Shown here piece by piece: positions 17,098 through 26,440 of a DNA stretch of 64,000 bases (positions within the stretch are counted from its first letter, which is position 1; every line of letters begins with the position of its first letter). Both the position numbers and the translations under genes were made by a program. Source of the DNA: JBCCMQ01 sp039026235. GTDB taxonomy: Bacteria > Pseudomonadota > Alphaproteobacteria > Rhodobacterales > Rhodobacteraceae. The stretch is taken from assembly GCA_039026235.1 (NCBI GenBank), contig JBCCMQ010000001.1:1054001-1118000 (forward strand), given 5' to 3'. Below the pieces are notes generated by a model. That model did no database searches, was not told the DNA's origin, and saw nothing but the letters and a program-made list of their open reading frames with translations.

Positions 17098-18125
17098 GCG
17101 ACACCTTGCGCCCGTTGATCGGCATCGCGGCCGATCGACCTCTGACATCCGAGGAAGCAGAAAGCGCTTTTGGGTGCCTGTTCGAAGGCACCGCGACGCC
17201 CAGCCAGATGGGCGGACTTTTGATGGCGCTGCGCACACGGGGAGAGACCGTGCCGGAATTTGCCGCGGCGGCGCGGGTCATGCGCTCGAAATGCCGGGCT
17301 GTCCGGGCACCTGTCGATGCGATGGATATCGTGGGCACCGGCGGTGACGGCAAAGGCACCCTGAACATTTCGACCGCGACGGCCTTTGTGGTGGCCGGCG
17401 CCGGCGTCCCCGTGGCCAAGCATGGCAACCGCAACCTCAGCTCAAAGTCCGGTGCCGCCGACGCACTGGGCCAGATGGGCATCGACGTCATGGTTGGCCC
17501 CGAGGTGGTCGAGCGTGCGATAGACGAGATCGGCATCGGCTTTATGATGGCCCCGATGCATCACCCGGCGATCGCCCATGTGATGCCGACACGGGCCGAG
17601 CTGGGTACGCGCACAATCTTCAATATTCTCGGACCACTCACCAATCCGGCAGGCGTCAAACGTCAGCTGACCGGGGCCTTTTCGCGCGATCTGATTGAGC
17701 CCATGGCCGAAACCCTGCGCGCCCTGGGCAGCGAAGGGGCCTGGTTGGTCCACGGCGGCGACGGCACCGATGAGCTGTCAATTGCCGGGATCAGCTATGT
17801 CGCCGAACTGCAGAACGGCCACGTCCGCATGCGCGAGGTGCATCCCGAGGACGCAGGCCTTGCGCCGCATCCGTTCTCGGCGATCATGGGCGGCAGCCCC
17901 GAGGACAACGGCAAGGCCTTCGCCGCGCTTCTGGACGGCGCCGAAGGTGCCTATCGCGATGCCGTTCTGTTGAACGCAGCGGCGGCGCTTCTGGTAGCCG
18001 GTGCAGCGGCAGACCTGAAGGACGGGGTCGAAAAGGCGCAGGCAAGCATCGACAGCAGTGCCGCCAAGGAAAAGGTCACTGGGCTAGCGCAGCTGACCCA
18101 GAACGCGAAAGCGGCGGCCCAATGA
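17094..18125 (+). CDS. trpD: Anthranilate phosphoribosyltransferase
   Basis: 343 residues. It joins anthranilate to PRPP to give phosphoribosyl anthranilate. The PRPP-binding glycine loop DIVGTGGDGKGTLNIST (about residues 77-93) is intact, followed by KHGNRNLSSKSGAADAL and the anthranilate site around FMMAPMHHPA and RTIFNILGPLTNPA. Four-base overlaps on both sides tie it to trpG and trpC. Confidence 0.97.
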   Translation: MSDTLRPLIGIAADRPLTSEEAESAFGCLFEGTATPSQMGGLLMALRTRGETVPEFAAAARVMRSKCRAVRAPVDAMDIVGTGGDGKGTLNISTATAFVVAGAGVPVAKHGNRNLSSKSGAADALGQMGIDVMVGPEVVERAIDEIGIGFMMAPMHHPAIAHVMPTRAELGTRTIFNILGPLTNPAGVKRQLTGAFSRDLIEPMAETLRALGSEGAWLVHGGDGTDELSIAGISYVAELQNGHVRMREVHPEDAGLAPHPFSAIMGGSPEDNGKAFAALLDGAEGAYRDAVLLNAAAALLVAGAAADLKDGVEKAQASIDSSAAKEKVTGLAQLTQNAKAAAQ

Positions 18126-18940
18126 CCGTCAACGTGCTGGACCGCATCAAGGCCTATAAGCTTGAAGAGATTGCCGCCGCCAAGAAGAGGATCGGTCAGG
18201 CAGATCTGGAAGCGGTCGCACGCTCGGCGCCCAGTCCGCGCGGGTTCGCCGCGGCACTTCGCACCGCTGAGCGCGGCGGCTATGCGCTTGTCGCCGAGAT
18301 CAAGAAGGCAAGCCCTTCGAAAGGGCTGATCCGGGAAGACTTCGATCCGCCGGCCCATGCGGCAGCCTATGAAAAGGGCGGCGCGACCTGTCTTTCCGTG
18401 CTGACCGATGCACCTTCGTTCCAGGGCGCGCCAGAGTTTCTGACCGCCGCCCGCGCCGCCTGCAATCTGCCGGTTCTGCGCAAGGATTTCATGTACGATC
18501 CCTATCAGGTGACCGAGGCCCGTGCGATGGGCGCGGACTGCATTCTGATCATCATGGCCAGCGTTGCAGACAGCCAGGCGGCGGAACTGGAAGCGGCGGC
18601 CTTTGGCTGGGGTATGGATGTTCTGGTCGAAGTCCACGACGCCGATGAATTGGAACGCGCACTGCAGCTGACTTCGCCGCTTGTCGGGATAAACAACCGT
18701 AACCTCAAGACATTCAAAGTCAGTCTTGATGTTACCCGCGCCCTGGCGCCCGGGGTCTCGCATGACCGGACAGTCGTCTGCGAAAGCGGTCTTTTTCAGC
18801 CCGGCGATCTCGACGCCATGGCCGGTATCGGTGTCCGAAGCTTTCTGATCGGCGAAAGCCTGATGCGTCAGGCCGATGTGGCGGATGCCACGCGCACCAT
18901 TCTGTCAGGAACCCAGCCAATGGCAGGTGCCGCTGAATGA
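18122..18940 (+). CDS. trpC: Indole-3-glycerol phosphate synthase
   Basis: 272 residues, a (beta/alpha)8 barrel that closes the indole ring of tryptophan. Family segments: VAEIKKASPSKGLI with the catalytic Lys, GGATCLSVLTD, VLRKDFMYDPYQ, VEVHDADELERAL, GINNRNLKTF and CESGL. It is a single-function TrpC, not fused to TrpF. trpF and trpBA are not in the window. It overlaps trpD and moaC by four bases each. Confidence 0.97.
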   Translation: MTVNVLDRIKAYKLEEIAAAKKRIGQADLEAVARSAPSPRGFAAALRTAERGGYALVAEIKKASPSKGLIREDFDPPAHAAAYEKGGATCLSVLTDAPSFQGAPEFLTAARAACNLPVLRKDFMYDPYQVTEARAMGADCILIIMASVADSQAAELEAAAFGWGMDVLVEVHDADELERALQLTSPLVGINNRNLKTFKVSLDVTRALAPGVSHDRTVVCESGLFQPGDLDAMAGIGVRSFLIGESLMRQADVADATRTILSGTQPMAGAAE

Positions 18941-19416
18941 GCGGCCTGACACATTTCGACGACGGCGGCGCGGCGCATATGGTCGATGTCTCGGACAAGG
19001 CCGATACGGCCCGCGTGGCCACTGCCGTGGGCTGGATCAGGATGGCGGTCGGCACGCTGAACACCATTCTGGCAGGCCAGTCGGCCAAGGGCGATGTCTT
19101 GGGCGTGGCCCGGATTGCCGGCATCACCGGCGCCAAGCGCACGGCCGACCTGATCCCGCTTTGCCATCCCCTGCCCCTGTCCAAGGTGTCGATCGACATG
19201 GCGCCCGATACCGATATGCCCGGCATCCGTGTTAGCGCGACCGTGAAGACAACTGGAAAAACCGGCGTGGAAATGGAGGCCCTGACAGCAGTCTCCACAG
19301 CGCTTCTGACGATCTACGACATGACAAAGGCGATCGACCGGAACATGGAAATCGGCGGCATCCGCGTAACGCTGAAGGACGGCGGAAAATCGGGCAGGTT
19401 CGAAGCCGAGACGTGA
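18937..19416 (+). CDS. moaC: Cyclic pyranopterin monophosphate synthase
   Basis: 159 residues. It acts after MoaA to make cyclic pyranopterin monophosphate, the first stable molybdopterin precursor. Typical segments: HFDDGGAAHMVDVSDK at the start, AKRTADLIPLCHPLPL in the middle and GVEMEALTAVSTALLTIYDM with KAIDRNM near the end. The ATG overlaps the trpC stop by four bases and moeA follows after seven bases. Molybdenum cofactor and tryptophan genes are thus in one transcription unit. Confidence 0.97.
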   Translation: MSGLTHFDDGGAAHMVDVSDKADTARVATAVGWIRMAVGTLNTILAGQSAKGDVLGVARIAGITGAKRTADLIPLCHPLPLSKVSIDMAPDTDMPGIRVSATVKTTGKTGVEMEALTAVSTALLTIYDMTKAIDRNMEIGGIRVTLKDGGKSGRFEAET

Positions 19417-19423
19417 GGGCAGA

Positions 19424-20596
19424 ATGATTTCGGTTGCCGAGGCGCTGGACCACCTGTTTCAACTCTGCGCACCCCTTGAACTTGAGACTGTGCCGCTGGC
19501 CGCGGCAGCGGGCCGGGTTCTGGGCGAAGACGTCGTTGCGACGCGAGATCAGCCCCCCTTTGCAGCATCGGCCATGGACGGATATGCCGTGCGCGGTGCC
19601 GAGGCACGGCCCGGTACGAGCTTTCAGGTGGTTGGCACAGCCGCCGCCGGCCACCAGTGGCACGGAACCCTCTCGCCCGGCGCCGCCGTGCGCATCTTCA
19701 CCGGTGCCCCGGTGCCCGAAGGTGCCGACCGGATCATCATTCAGGAAGACGTGGTGCGCGATGGCGACACGATCACACTGGGCGACGCGCTTGACACCGG
19801 CGCGCACCTGCGCCCCGCAGGGGGCGATTTCAAAGCCGGGCGGCGCTTGAGCGCACCATGCCGCCTGTCACCGTCGCATCTGGCGCTTTTGGCGGCCATG
19901 AACGCCGGCCGCGTGCGGGTCGTGCGCCAACCCGTCGTCGCGCTTTTGGCCACAGGTGACGAACTGGTCCAGCCCGGCGAAGCGCCGGGGACGGATCAGA
20001 TTATCGCGTCGAACACCTACGGCCTTCAGGCGATGTTGCAGGCGGCCGGGTGTGTGGTGCGCATGCTGCCCATAGCGCGGGACACCCATGCCAGCCTGTC
20101 GGCAGCGCTGCGCCTTGCCGAAGGGGCCGATCTGCTTGTCACGGTGGGCGGCGCCTCGGTCGGCGACCATGATCTGGTGGCATCGGCCGCAACGGCGGCC
20201 GGGCTTGAAAGGTCTTTCTACAAAATCGCCATGCGGCCCGGCAAACCTTTGATGGCGGGCCGCATGGGGCCCATGGCCATGGTGGGGCTGCCGGGAAATC
20301 CGGTGTCCGCGCTTGTCTGCGGCGAGATCTTTCTGAAGCCTATGGTCGATGTTTTTCTCGGTCTGCCGGCCGCGCCGCGCGCGCGACGTGCTGCGCATCT
20401 CGCCGCCCCGCTTGGCCCAAACGGTCCGCGTGAACATTATATGCGCGCGCAGCGCACAGAGCAGGGTGTCACCGCGTATGACCGGCAGGATTCAAGCCTT
20501 TTAAGCGTTCTGGCGGATGCCGATTGCCTGATCGTGCGTCCAGCCAACGATCCTGACCGTCCCGCCGGATCCGAGATCGACATCATCCCCCTCTAG
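19424..20596 (+). CDS. moeA: Molybdopterin molybdenumtransferase
   Basis: 390 residues. It inserts molybdate into adenylylated molybdopterin. The domain order is that of MoeA: an N-terminal part with QPPFAASAMDGYAV, a beta-rich middle with IFTGAPVPEGADRIIIQED, then the MoCF-like domain with LLATGDELVQPGE, GGASVGDHD and FYKIAMRPGKPLMAG followed by GLPGNPVSA. It ends a compact unit begun by trpG. The lexA promoter follows within 100 bases. Confidence 0.96.
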   Translation: MISVAEALDHLFQLCAPLELETVPLAAAAGRVLGEDVVATRDQPPFAASAMDGYAVRGAEARPGTSFQVVGTAAAGHQWHGTLSPGAAVRIFTGAPVPEGADRIIIQEDVVRDGDTITLGDALDTGAHLRPAGGDFKAGRRLSAPCRLSPSHLALLAAMNAGRVRVVRQPVVALLATGDELVQPGEAPGTDQIIASNTYGLQAMLQAAGCVVRMLPIARDTHASLSAALRLAEGADLLVTVGGASVGDHDLVASAATAAGLERSFYKIAMRPGKPLMAGRMGPMAMVGLPGNPVSALVCGEIFLKPMVDVFLGLPAAPRARRAAHLAAPLGPNGPREHYMRAQRTEQGVTAYDRQDSSLLSVLADADCLIVRPANDPDRPAGSEIDIIPL

Positions 20597-20614
20597 TGCA
20601 AAACGCGTCATAAG

Positions 20615-20643
20615 TTGACACAAATAGTGAACGTGAGTAGAAC
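20615..20643 (+). promoter_or_regulatory. lexA promoter with SOS box
   Basis: A -35 box TTGACA (20615-20620) and, 17 bases on, a -10-like TAGAAC (20638-20643). The alphaproteobacterial LexA operator GAAC-N7-GAAC lies at 20629-20643, covering the spacer and the -10 box. This is the expected layout for LexA self-repression, released when DNA damage triggers LexA cleavage. The lexA ATG lies 55 bases downstream of the box. Confidence 0.8.
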
Positions 20644-20697
20644 ATTCGCGAACGCGCGTCGCACCGAACGCGCCTACGGGGAAAGAGGGAAAACCGG

Positions 20698-21384
20698 ATG
20701 CTGACGAAAAAGCAAATGGAACTTCTTGAGTTTATTCATGTTCGTATGCAGCGTGACGGCGTATCTCCGTCTTTCGACGAAATGAAGGATGCGTTGGACC
20801 TGCGATCCAAATCCGGCATCCACCGTCTGATCACAGCCCTGGAAGAGCGCGGGTTCCTGCGCCGTCTTGCCCACAGGGCACGCGCAATAGAAATCGTAAA
20901 ATTACCGGAAGTCATGGAAAAGCAAGGGTTTGCTCCGCGTGTAATCGACGGCGACCGGGCCGACCCGCCAAAAGGCGCGATGCCCGTTTCCTCGGTTCAT
21001 GCGTTTGAGCTTGAAGTGATGGGTCGGATCGCGGCCGGTACGCCGATTGAGGCGATATCGGAAGTGTCGCACACCGTTGCCGTGCCCGGCCAGATGCTGG
21101 ACGGCGCCGGTCGACACTATGCCCTTGAAGTCAAAGGCGATTCGATGATCGACGCCGGTATCAATGACGGGGATGTCGTGGTCATCCGCGAAGGCAACAC
21201 GGCCGACAATGGCGATATCGTCGTGGCCTTGGTCGAAGGACAGGAAGCCACGCTGAAACGGTTCCGCCGCAAGGGCAATGCAATCGCATTGGAAGCGGCC
21301 AACCCGGCCTATGAAACGACCATCTTGCCCGAAGACAAGGTCAAGGTTCAGGGCCGTCTGGTGGGACTGATCCGCAGCTACTGA
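20698..21384 (+). CDS. lexA: LexA repressor
   Basis: 228 residues. The N-terminal winged helix (about 1-70) starts MLTKKQMELLEFI and contains SPSFDEMKDAL and SGIHRLITALEERG. The C-terminal S24 autoprotease has the Ala113-Gly114 cleavage bond (RIAAGTPIEA), Ser149 in KGDSM and Lys187 in ATLKRF. RecA-stimulated self-cleavage relieves repression of DNA repair genes. A LexA box sits in its own promoter and a second one in front of uvrA at 62.6 kb. The ATG follows GGAAAACCGG. Confidence 0.97.
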   Translation: MLTKKQMELLEFIHVRMQRDGVSPSFDEMKDALDLRSKSGIHRLITALEERGFLRRLAHRARAIEIVKLPEVMEKQGFAPRVIDGDRADPPKGAMPVSSVHAFELEVMGRIAAGTPIEAISEVSHTVAVPGQMLDGAGRHYALEVKGDSMIDAGINDGDVVVIREGNTADNGDIVVALVEGQEATLKRFRRKGNAIALEAANPAYETTILPEDKVKVQGRLVGLIRSY

Positions 21385-21415
21385 TCGGCGCGTTCTGCAA
21401 TTACGCATATCCCGG

Positions 21416-23485
21416 TCAGAAGGGCCTTGGCCGTTCTCTGGGCGTGTTCCATGGTCTGCGGCCGCTCTGCTCGGCGGCCGTCGTCAGTTTCGGGCCTTCG
21501 TCGGTCAGGCGAACGGCCACGGCGCCGCTTTCTGACAGGACGCTCGCATCGAACAACCGGCAGGGGTCCCCCGCCAATGGGTCCAAGCGAACTGAGCTAA
21601 TCACCCAGCTGCCACCGGTACAAACGCCAGGCCAGGCGGCTGCGCCGGATTTGCCGGTGATGTGATGCAAGACGAGCCCGCCGTATTCTGCCGTGCGCAC
21701 GCCGCGCGGCCCGGAGAAGAGCGGCCTTTCCGCCGCCGCCTGCATGGCCGCAGGGTCGCCGTCGTTCTCTAACCAAACCCGGGCCACGAACCGATCACCG
21801 GATGGCTTTGACAAGGCGCGCCCGTCTTGGGTCATCACACCCACCATTCCACCCGTGGGCGAAATCAGCAGTGCCGGACGCTCGGCCGCGAACCAGAACG
21901 CGAAACCCGCCAGCACCACGGCCGGCCCCGCCCAACGCGCCCTACCGTGCCAAAGGACAAAGATCAGGAACCCCAGCGTCAGCAGCGGCAACACCTGGGC
22001 GTCCGGCGCCGGCACTTTGATAACCGATGCGTCGAAGCCCGCGACCATTTCGGCCACGCCCAGGATCCACTGGCAGGCCCAGCGCATCACCTCAAGCGGG
22101 ATCCAGGCCAGCCCCAGGGGCGCCAGAACCGCCGCGATGACGGCCGAGGGAATGACAAGCGCGCCCATCAAAGGAACCGTCGTTAGATTGGCGATCAGCC
22201 CAAACTGGGCAATCTGGTTGAAATGTGCAGCACCAAAGGGGGCCGTGGCCAAACCCGCAACGGCGGACGAAATCACCAGAGACGCGGCCGCCTGAACCGG
22301 CCCCCGCCCCCGTGTCCAGGGCTTATCGCGGAGCCATGCAAAGACCGCAACCAAAGCGGTTGTGGCCGCAAAGGACATTTGAAATCCGGGCGAGACAAGG
22401 CTTTCGGGCTGCCAGATCAGGATCAGAACCGCCGCCATTGCCACCGCCCGCAGGGTCAGCGCGCGGCGGTCCATCAGCACCGCACCCAGCATTACAGCGA
22501 CCATGATAAAGGCGCGCTCGGTCGCGACATTCCCGCCGGACAGCGCGAGATAGAATGCGCCTGCGGCAAAGGCCGCCAGGGCGGCGCATTTCTTGATCGG
22601 ATAGCGCAGCGCGACATAGGGCACCGCCGCCAGCCCGACCCGGACGGCACCAAAGACGAAACCTGTCAACAGACCCATATGCAGCCCGGAAATGGCAAGC
22701 AAATGGGCGAGATTTGACGCCCTCAGATTGGCCAGCGTCTCCTGTCCGACGCCAGAGCGATCCCCGGTCAGCACGGCGGCCGCGAAACCGCCCGCCTCCC
22801 CGGGAATGGACCGGCGGACATAGGCGCTGATACGAAAGCGCAGGTCAGTGATCCAAACCGCCGGACCGGTGTTCGATGGACGCTCCAGCCGCAGAACCGG
22901 TGTCCGCGTATATCCGACACCGCCCAGTCCGAGAAACCATGCGTGACGCCTGAAATCGAACCCTCCAGGCTCGGCCGGTCCGGGCGGTGGCGAAAGATGC
23001 CCCGTCAGGATCAGGACGGACCCCGGTGTGAAATCCGGTGTCTCGGTCTTCGCGTGAAGCGACACGCGAACGCGGCGCGGGGTATCTTGTGGCGGGATGC
23101 CCTTTAACACCACCCGGTCCAGGGTCAGGCGTTTCCGGTCGGTGCTAGACCGGTCGAGACCAACGAGGCGCCCCTCAATCGGTCCGTAGTAGCGGTATTC
23201 CAGCACCGGCCCCGCGACACTCTGCGCCCGTGCGATGCCAAGCAGAAGCCCCGCGACCATAAGACAGCCGGCCATCAAGGCCAGTCCCCGCGCATCCCGC
23301 AGGCGCAGCGCACCGATGCAAAGGGCAATACCTACGATAGCAAGCGTCGCAACGGTGATGCGGCCCGGTTCGACAAGAAGCGCGAAATAGCTGCCAATCC
23401 CGCATGCCAGGCACACGGGCGCCCACGGGAACAGATAGCCCCGCTGTGCCTCGACCGCCTGGGCCCATTGCCGGATCAGGGTCAC
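21416..23485 (-). CDS. comEC: ComEC/Rec2 family DNA-uptake membrane channel
   Basis: About 689 residues from a GTG at 23485; longer starts up to 23560 or 23644 are open but run into gltX, and the family usually begins close to AQRGYLFPW. An N-terminal pair of helices and a DUF4131/OB-like region (about 100-230) precede the competence domain with HLLAISGLHMG and many transmembrane helices. The C-terminal part (about 580-690) lacks the HxHxDH zinc motif of the metallo-beta-lactamase domain in full-length ComEC, so only the channel is evident. In natural transformation or gene-transfer-agent uptake this protein passes single-stranded DNA through the inner membrane. It is divergent from gltX. Confidence 0.9.
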   Translation of the reverse strand: MTLIRQWAQAVEAQRGYLFPWAPVCLACGIGSYFALLVEPGRITVATLAIVGIALCIGALRLRDARGLALMAGCLMVAGLLLGIARAQSVAGPVLEYRYYGPIEGRLVGLDRSSTDRKRLTLDRVVLKGIPPQDTPRRVRVSLHAKTETPDFTPGSVLILTGHLSPPPGPAEPGGFDFRRHAWFLGLGGVGYTRTPVLRLERPSNTGPAVWITDLRFRISAYVRRSIPGEAGGFAAAVLTGDRSGVGQETLANLRASNLAHLLAISGLHMGLLTGFVFGAVRVGLAAVPYVALRYPIKKCAALAAFAAGAFYLALSGGNVATERAFIMVAVMLGAVLMDRRALTLRAVAMAAVLILIWQPESLVSPGFQMSFAATTALVAVFAWLRDKPWTRGRGPVQAAASLVISSAVAGLATAPFGAAHFNQIAQFGLIANLTTVPLMGALVIPSAVIAAVLAPLGLAWIPLEVMRWACQWILGVAEMVAGFDASVIKVPAPDAQVLPLLTLGFLIFVLWHGRARWAGPAVVLAGFAFWFAAERPALLISPTGGMVGVMTQDGRALSKPSGDRFVARVWLENDGDPAAMQAAAERPLFSGPRGVRTAEYGGLVLHHITGKSGAAAWPGVCTGGSWVISSVRLDPLAGDPCRLFDASVLSESGAVAVRLTDEGPKLTTAAEQSGRRPWNTPRERPRPF

Positions 23486-23558
23486 ACTTGTTCTCGCAAA
23501 TGAGGCTCTGTATTGGCTCAACCTCTGTGAACATGGTTTCCAAAAGGTTAACCCGCCC

Positions 23559-24968
23559 ATGACCGATACGCCCGTCGTCACCCGCTTTGCGCCATCACCC
23601 ACCGGCTTTCTGCATATCGGTGGCGCGCGCACGGCGCTGTTCAACTGGCTCTACGCCCGGGGCCGGGGCGGCCGCTTTCTTCTGCGCATCGAAGACACCG
23701 ACCGGGCCCGGTCGACCGAGGAAGCGACCCGCGCAATCCTCGACGGGATGGACTGGCTGGGCCTTGACTATGACGGCGAGGCGATAAGTCAGTATTCGCG
23801 GGCCGACCGCCACCGCGCCGTGGCGGCTGACATGCTGGCCTCGGGCAAGGCCTACAAGTGCTTTTCCAGCCAAGAAGAGATTGCCGACTTTCGCGAAAAG
23901 GCACGGGCCGAGGGCCGTTCGACATTGTTCCAATCGCCCTGGCGTGACATGCCTGCGGATCAGCACCCGGATCTGCCCTTTGCAATACGGCTCAGGGCGC
24001 CGCGCGATGGGGAAACCATCGTCGCCGATGTCGTGCAGGGCGATGTGATCACCCGCAACGCGCTGCTTGATGACATGATCCTGATCCGATCAGACGGGAC
24101 GCCCACCTATATGCATGCGGTTGTTGTCGACGATCACGACATGGGTGTCACCCATGTGATCCGCGGAGACGATCACCTGAACAACGCCGCGCGTCAGGTT
24201 CAGGTCTATGCCGCCATGGGCTGGCCCGTACCGGTCTTTGCCCATATTCCGCTGATCCACGGACCCGATGGCAAGAAACTGTCAAAGCGGCACGGCGCAC
24301 TGGGAATTGGCGAATATCGCACCATGGGCTATCCGGCGGCCGCCCTGCGCAACTATCTGGCGCGCCTGGGCTGGAGCCACGGAGATGATGAGGTCTTTTC
24401 AACCGAACAAGCGCTGGGCTGGTTCGATCTGGACGCCATCGGCAAGTCACCCGCGCGTTTGGACTTCAAGAAACTGGACTACGTTTCGTCACAGAAGATT
24501 GCCCGCATGGACGACGCGATGCTGGCCGCCGAGGCGCAGGATTTTTCTGCCGCAGTGCGGAAAATTCCGTTCTCGGACGCACAGATCAGTGATCTCGAAC
24601 GCGCAATGTACTGTTTGAAAGATCGCGCGAAGTCTCTTCCAGATCTTATTGATAAGGCACAGTTTGTTCTCACTTCGCGTCCGATCAACAGCGATGAGAA
24701 AGCGGCAAAAGCACTGGATCCAGAGGGTCGCGCACTGTTGGAGAAATTGACGCCGCAATTGCAAAGTGTTAGCTGGAAGCGCGAGGCGCTGGAGGCGCAG
24801 GTCGCCCAGGTCGCCGAAGCGCACTCTGTTGGGTTCGGCAAGATCGCGCAGCCTCTTCGGGCTGCGCTGGCCGGACGAACTGTCACCCCAAGCGTGATCG
24901 ACATGATGCTGGTGATCGGGCGCGAAGAAACCCGCGTTCGGCTGACCGATGCAGCCCACCGAGACTAG
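23559..24968 (+). CDS. gltX: Glutamyl-tRNA synthetase
   Basis: 469 residues, class I synthetase. The HIGH signature appears as GFLHIGGARTALFNW (residues about 17-31). The KMSKS signature appears as GKKLSKRHG (about residue 240). LRIEDTDRARSTEEAT and VIRGDDHLNNAARQV are typical of the discriminating or non-discriminating GluRS family; which one cannot be read. The C-terminal anticodon-binding domain is present to GREETRVRL. It is followed after 66 bases by gltA; a stem GGCACC/GGTGCC (24991-25015) in the gap may attenuate read-through. Confidence 0.96.
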   Translation: MTDTPVVTRFAPSPTGFLHIGGARTALFNWLYARGRGGRFLLRIEDTDRARSTEEATRAILDGMDWLGLDYDGEAISQYSRADRHRAVAADMLASGKAYKCFSSQEEIADFREKARAEGRSTLFQSPWRDMPADQHPDLPFAIRLRAPRDGETIVADVVQGDVITRNALLDDMILIRSDGTPTYMHAVVVDDHDMGVTHVIRGDDHLNNAARQVQVYAAMGWPVPVFAHIPLIHGPDGKKLSKRHGALGIGEYRTMGYPAAALRNYLARLGWSHGDDEVFSTEQALGWFDLDAIGKSPARLDFKKLDYVSSQKIARMDDAMLAAEAQDFSAAVRKIPFSDAQISDLERAMYCLKDRAKSLPDLIDKAQFVLTSRPINSDEKAAKALDPEGRALLEKLTPQLQSVSWKREALEAQVAQVAEAHSVGFGKIAQPLRAALAGRTVTPSVIDMMLVIGREETRVRLTDAAHRD

Positions 24969-25034
24969 ACGGTCTTGGCAACCTTACCCCGGCACCAGGC
25001 CGCAAAACCGGTGCCTCGTTATGGAGGAGTTCCC

Positions 25035-26330
25035 ATGGCCGAGACCGGTAAGTCCGCGACGCTGAGCTTTGACGATAAAACCATCGAGCTTCCGATCATG
25101 CGCCCGACGGCGGGCCCGGACGTCATCGACATTCGCAAGCTGTACGCCCAGGGTGACGTCTTTACCTTTGACCCGGGTTTTACCTCGACAGCCTCGTGCG
25201 AAAGCTCGATTACCTTTATCGACGGCGACAAGGGTGAGCTATTGCACCGGGGCTATCCGATTGATCAGCTCGCATCCAATTCGCACTACCTCGAGGTCTG
25301 TTACCTCTTGCTTTACGGCGAACTTCCGTCCGCCGAGCAGCTTGAGGATTTCGAGAACCGGGTGACCATTCACACGATGCTGCATGAACAGATGCAAAAT
25401 TTCTTCCGGGGCTTCCGGCGGGATGCGCATCCTATGGCGATTATGGTTGGTGTCGTGGGCGCAATGTCCGCCTTCTACCACGATTCGACCGACATCAATG
25501 ATCCGTGGCAGCGCGAAGTGGCCTCGATCCGCCTGATCGCCAAGATGCCGACGATCGCCGCCTGGGCCTATAAGTACTCTATCGGTCAACCCTTCGTTTA
25601 TCCGCGCAACGACCTTGATTATGCGTCGAATTTCTTGCGGATGTGCTTTGCTGTTCCTGCCGAGGACTATCAGGTCAACCCGATCCTGAGCCGGGCCATG
25701 GACCGCATCTTCACGCTCCATGCCGATCATGAACAGAACGCATCAACGTCGACCGTCCGGCTTGCGTCTTCGTCGGGCGCCAATCCGTTTGCCTGCATCG
25801 CTGCAGGTATCGCTTGTCTTTGGGGGCCAGCCCACGGCGGGGCAAATCAGGCCTGCCTTGAGATGCTGCGCGAGATCGGATCGCCAAACCGGATCCCGGA
25901 ATTCATTGACCGCGCGAAGGACCGCAACGATCCGTTCCGCCTGATGGGTTTCGGCCACCGGGTCTACAAGAACTTCGATCCCCGCGCGAAGGTCATGAAG
26001 GAAAGCGCCGATGAGGTTCTGAGCCTTTTAGGTGTCGAGAACAATCCGACGTTGCAGGTGGCCAAGGAACTGGAGCAGATCGCGCTGCAGGATCCCTATT
26101 TCGCCGAGAAGAAGCTGTACCCGAACGTCGATTTTTATTCCGGTATCATTCTGGATGCCATGGGTTTCACCACGTCGATGTTCACGCCGATCTTCGCGCT
26201 GAGCCGGACGGTGGGTTGGATTTCGCAGTGGAAGGAAATGCTGGTCGATCCAACACAGAAAATCGGACGCCCGCGCCAGCTTTATACGGGCGCGACCTCG
26301 CGCGACTATGTGGATGTGGAAGACCGTTGA
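25035..26330 (+). CDS. gltA: Citrate synthase
   Basis: 431 residues, type I-like citrate synthase of the TCA cycle. The start at 25035 is supported by GGAGGAGTTCCC. Active-site blocks: HADHEQNAST, GPAHGGANQACLEML and MGFGHRVYKNFDPRA, with the catalytic Asp in NVDFYSG. The N-terminal beta domain (LSFDDKTIELPIM) is typical of hexameric, NADH-sensitive Gram-negative enzymes; allosteric behaviour is inferred only from family. It ends with a stem-loop 10 bases after the stop. Confidence 0.97.
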   Translation: MAETGKSATLSFDDKTIELPIMRPTAGPDVIDIRKLYAQGDVFTFDPGFTSTASCESSITFIDGDKGELLHRGYPIDQLASNSHYLEVCYLLLYGELPSAEQLEDFENRVTIHTMLHEQMQNFFRGFRRDAHPMAIMVGVVGAMSAFYHDSTDINDPWQREVASIRLIAKMPTIAAWAYKYSIGQPFVYPRNDLDYASNFLRMCFAVPAEDYQVNPILSRAMDRIFTLHADHEQNASTSTVRLASSSGANPFACIAAGIACLWGPAHGGANQACLEMLREIGSPNRIPEFIDRAKDRNDPFRLMGFGHRVYKNFDPRAKVMKESADEVLSLLGVENNPTLQVAKELEQIALQDPYFAEKKLYPNVDFYSGIILDAMGFTTSMFTPIFALSRTVGWISQWKEMLVDPTQKIGRPRQLYTGATSRDYVDVEDR

Positions 26331-26340
26331 AAACGGATAG

Positions 26341-26364
26341 GCCCGCCCTGTCTGACGGGTGGGC
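26341..26364 (+). terminator. Probable terminator after gltA
   Basis: A stem GCCCGCCC / GGGTGGGC (one G-U pair) with an eight-base loop lies just behind the gltA stop. The T-tract is short (TTAGG), so it may be a weak or processing hairpin rather than an efficient terminator. It separates gltA from the convergent PaaG-like gene. Confidence 0.5.
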
Positions 26365-26440
26365 TTAGGTCCGACAAGGAACCCGTAAATTGAGGTTCTT
26401 CCCAGCCTCTAAGCTTCAGCCAACAGGTCGCCGCGAAGCC

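Noticed and set aside
20640..20653. Second possible SOS box next to lexA
   Set aside because: The GAAC copies at 20640 and 20650 are spaced by six bases, not seven.
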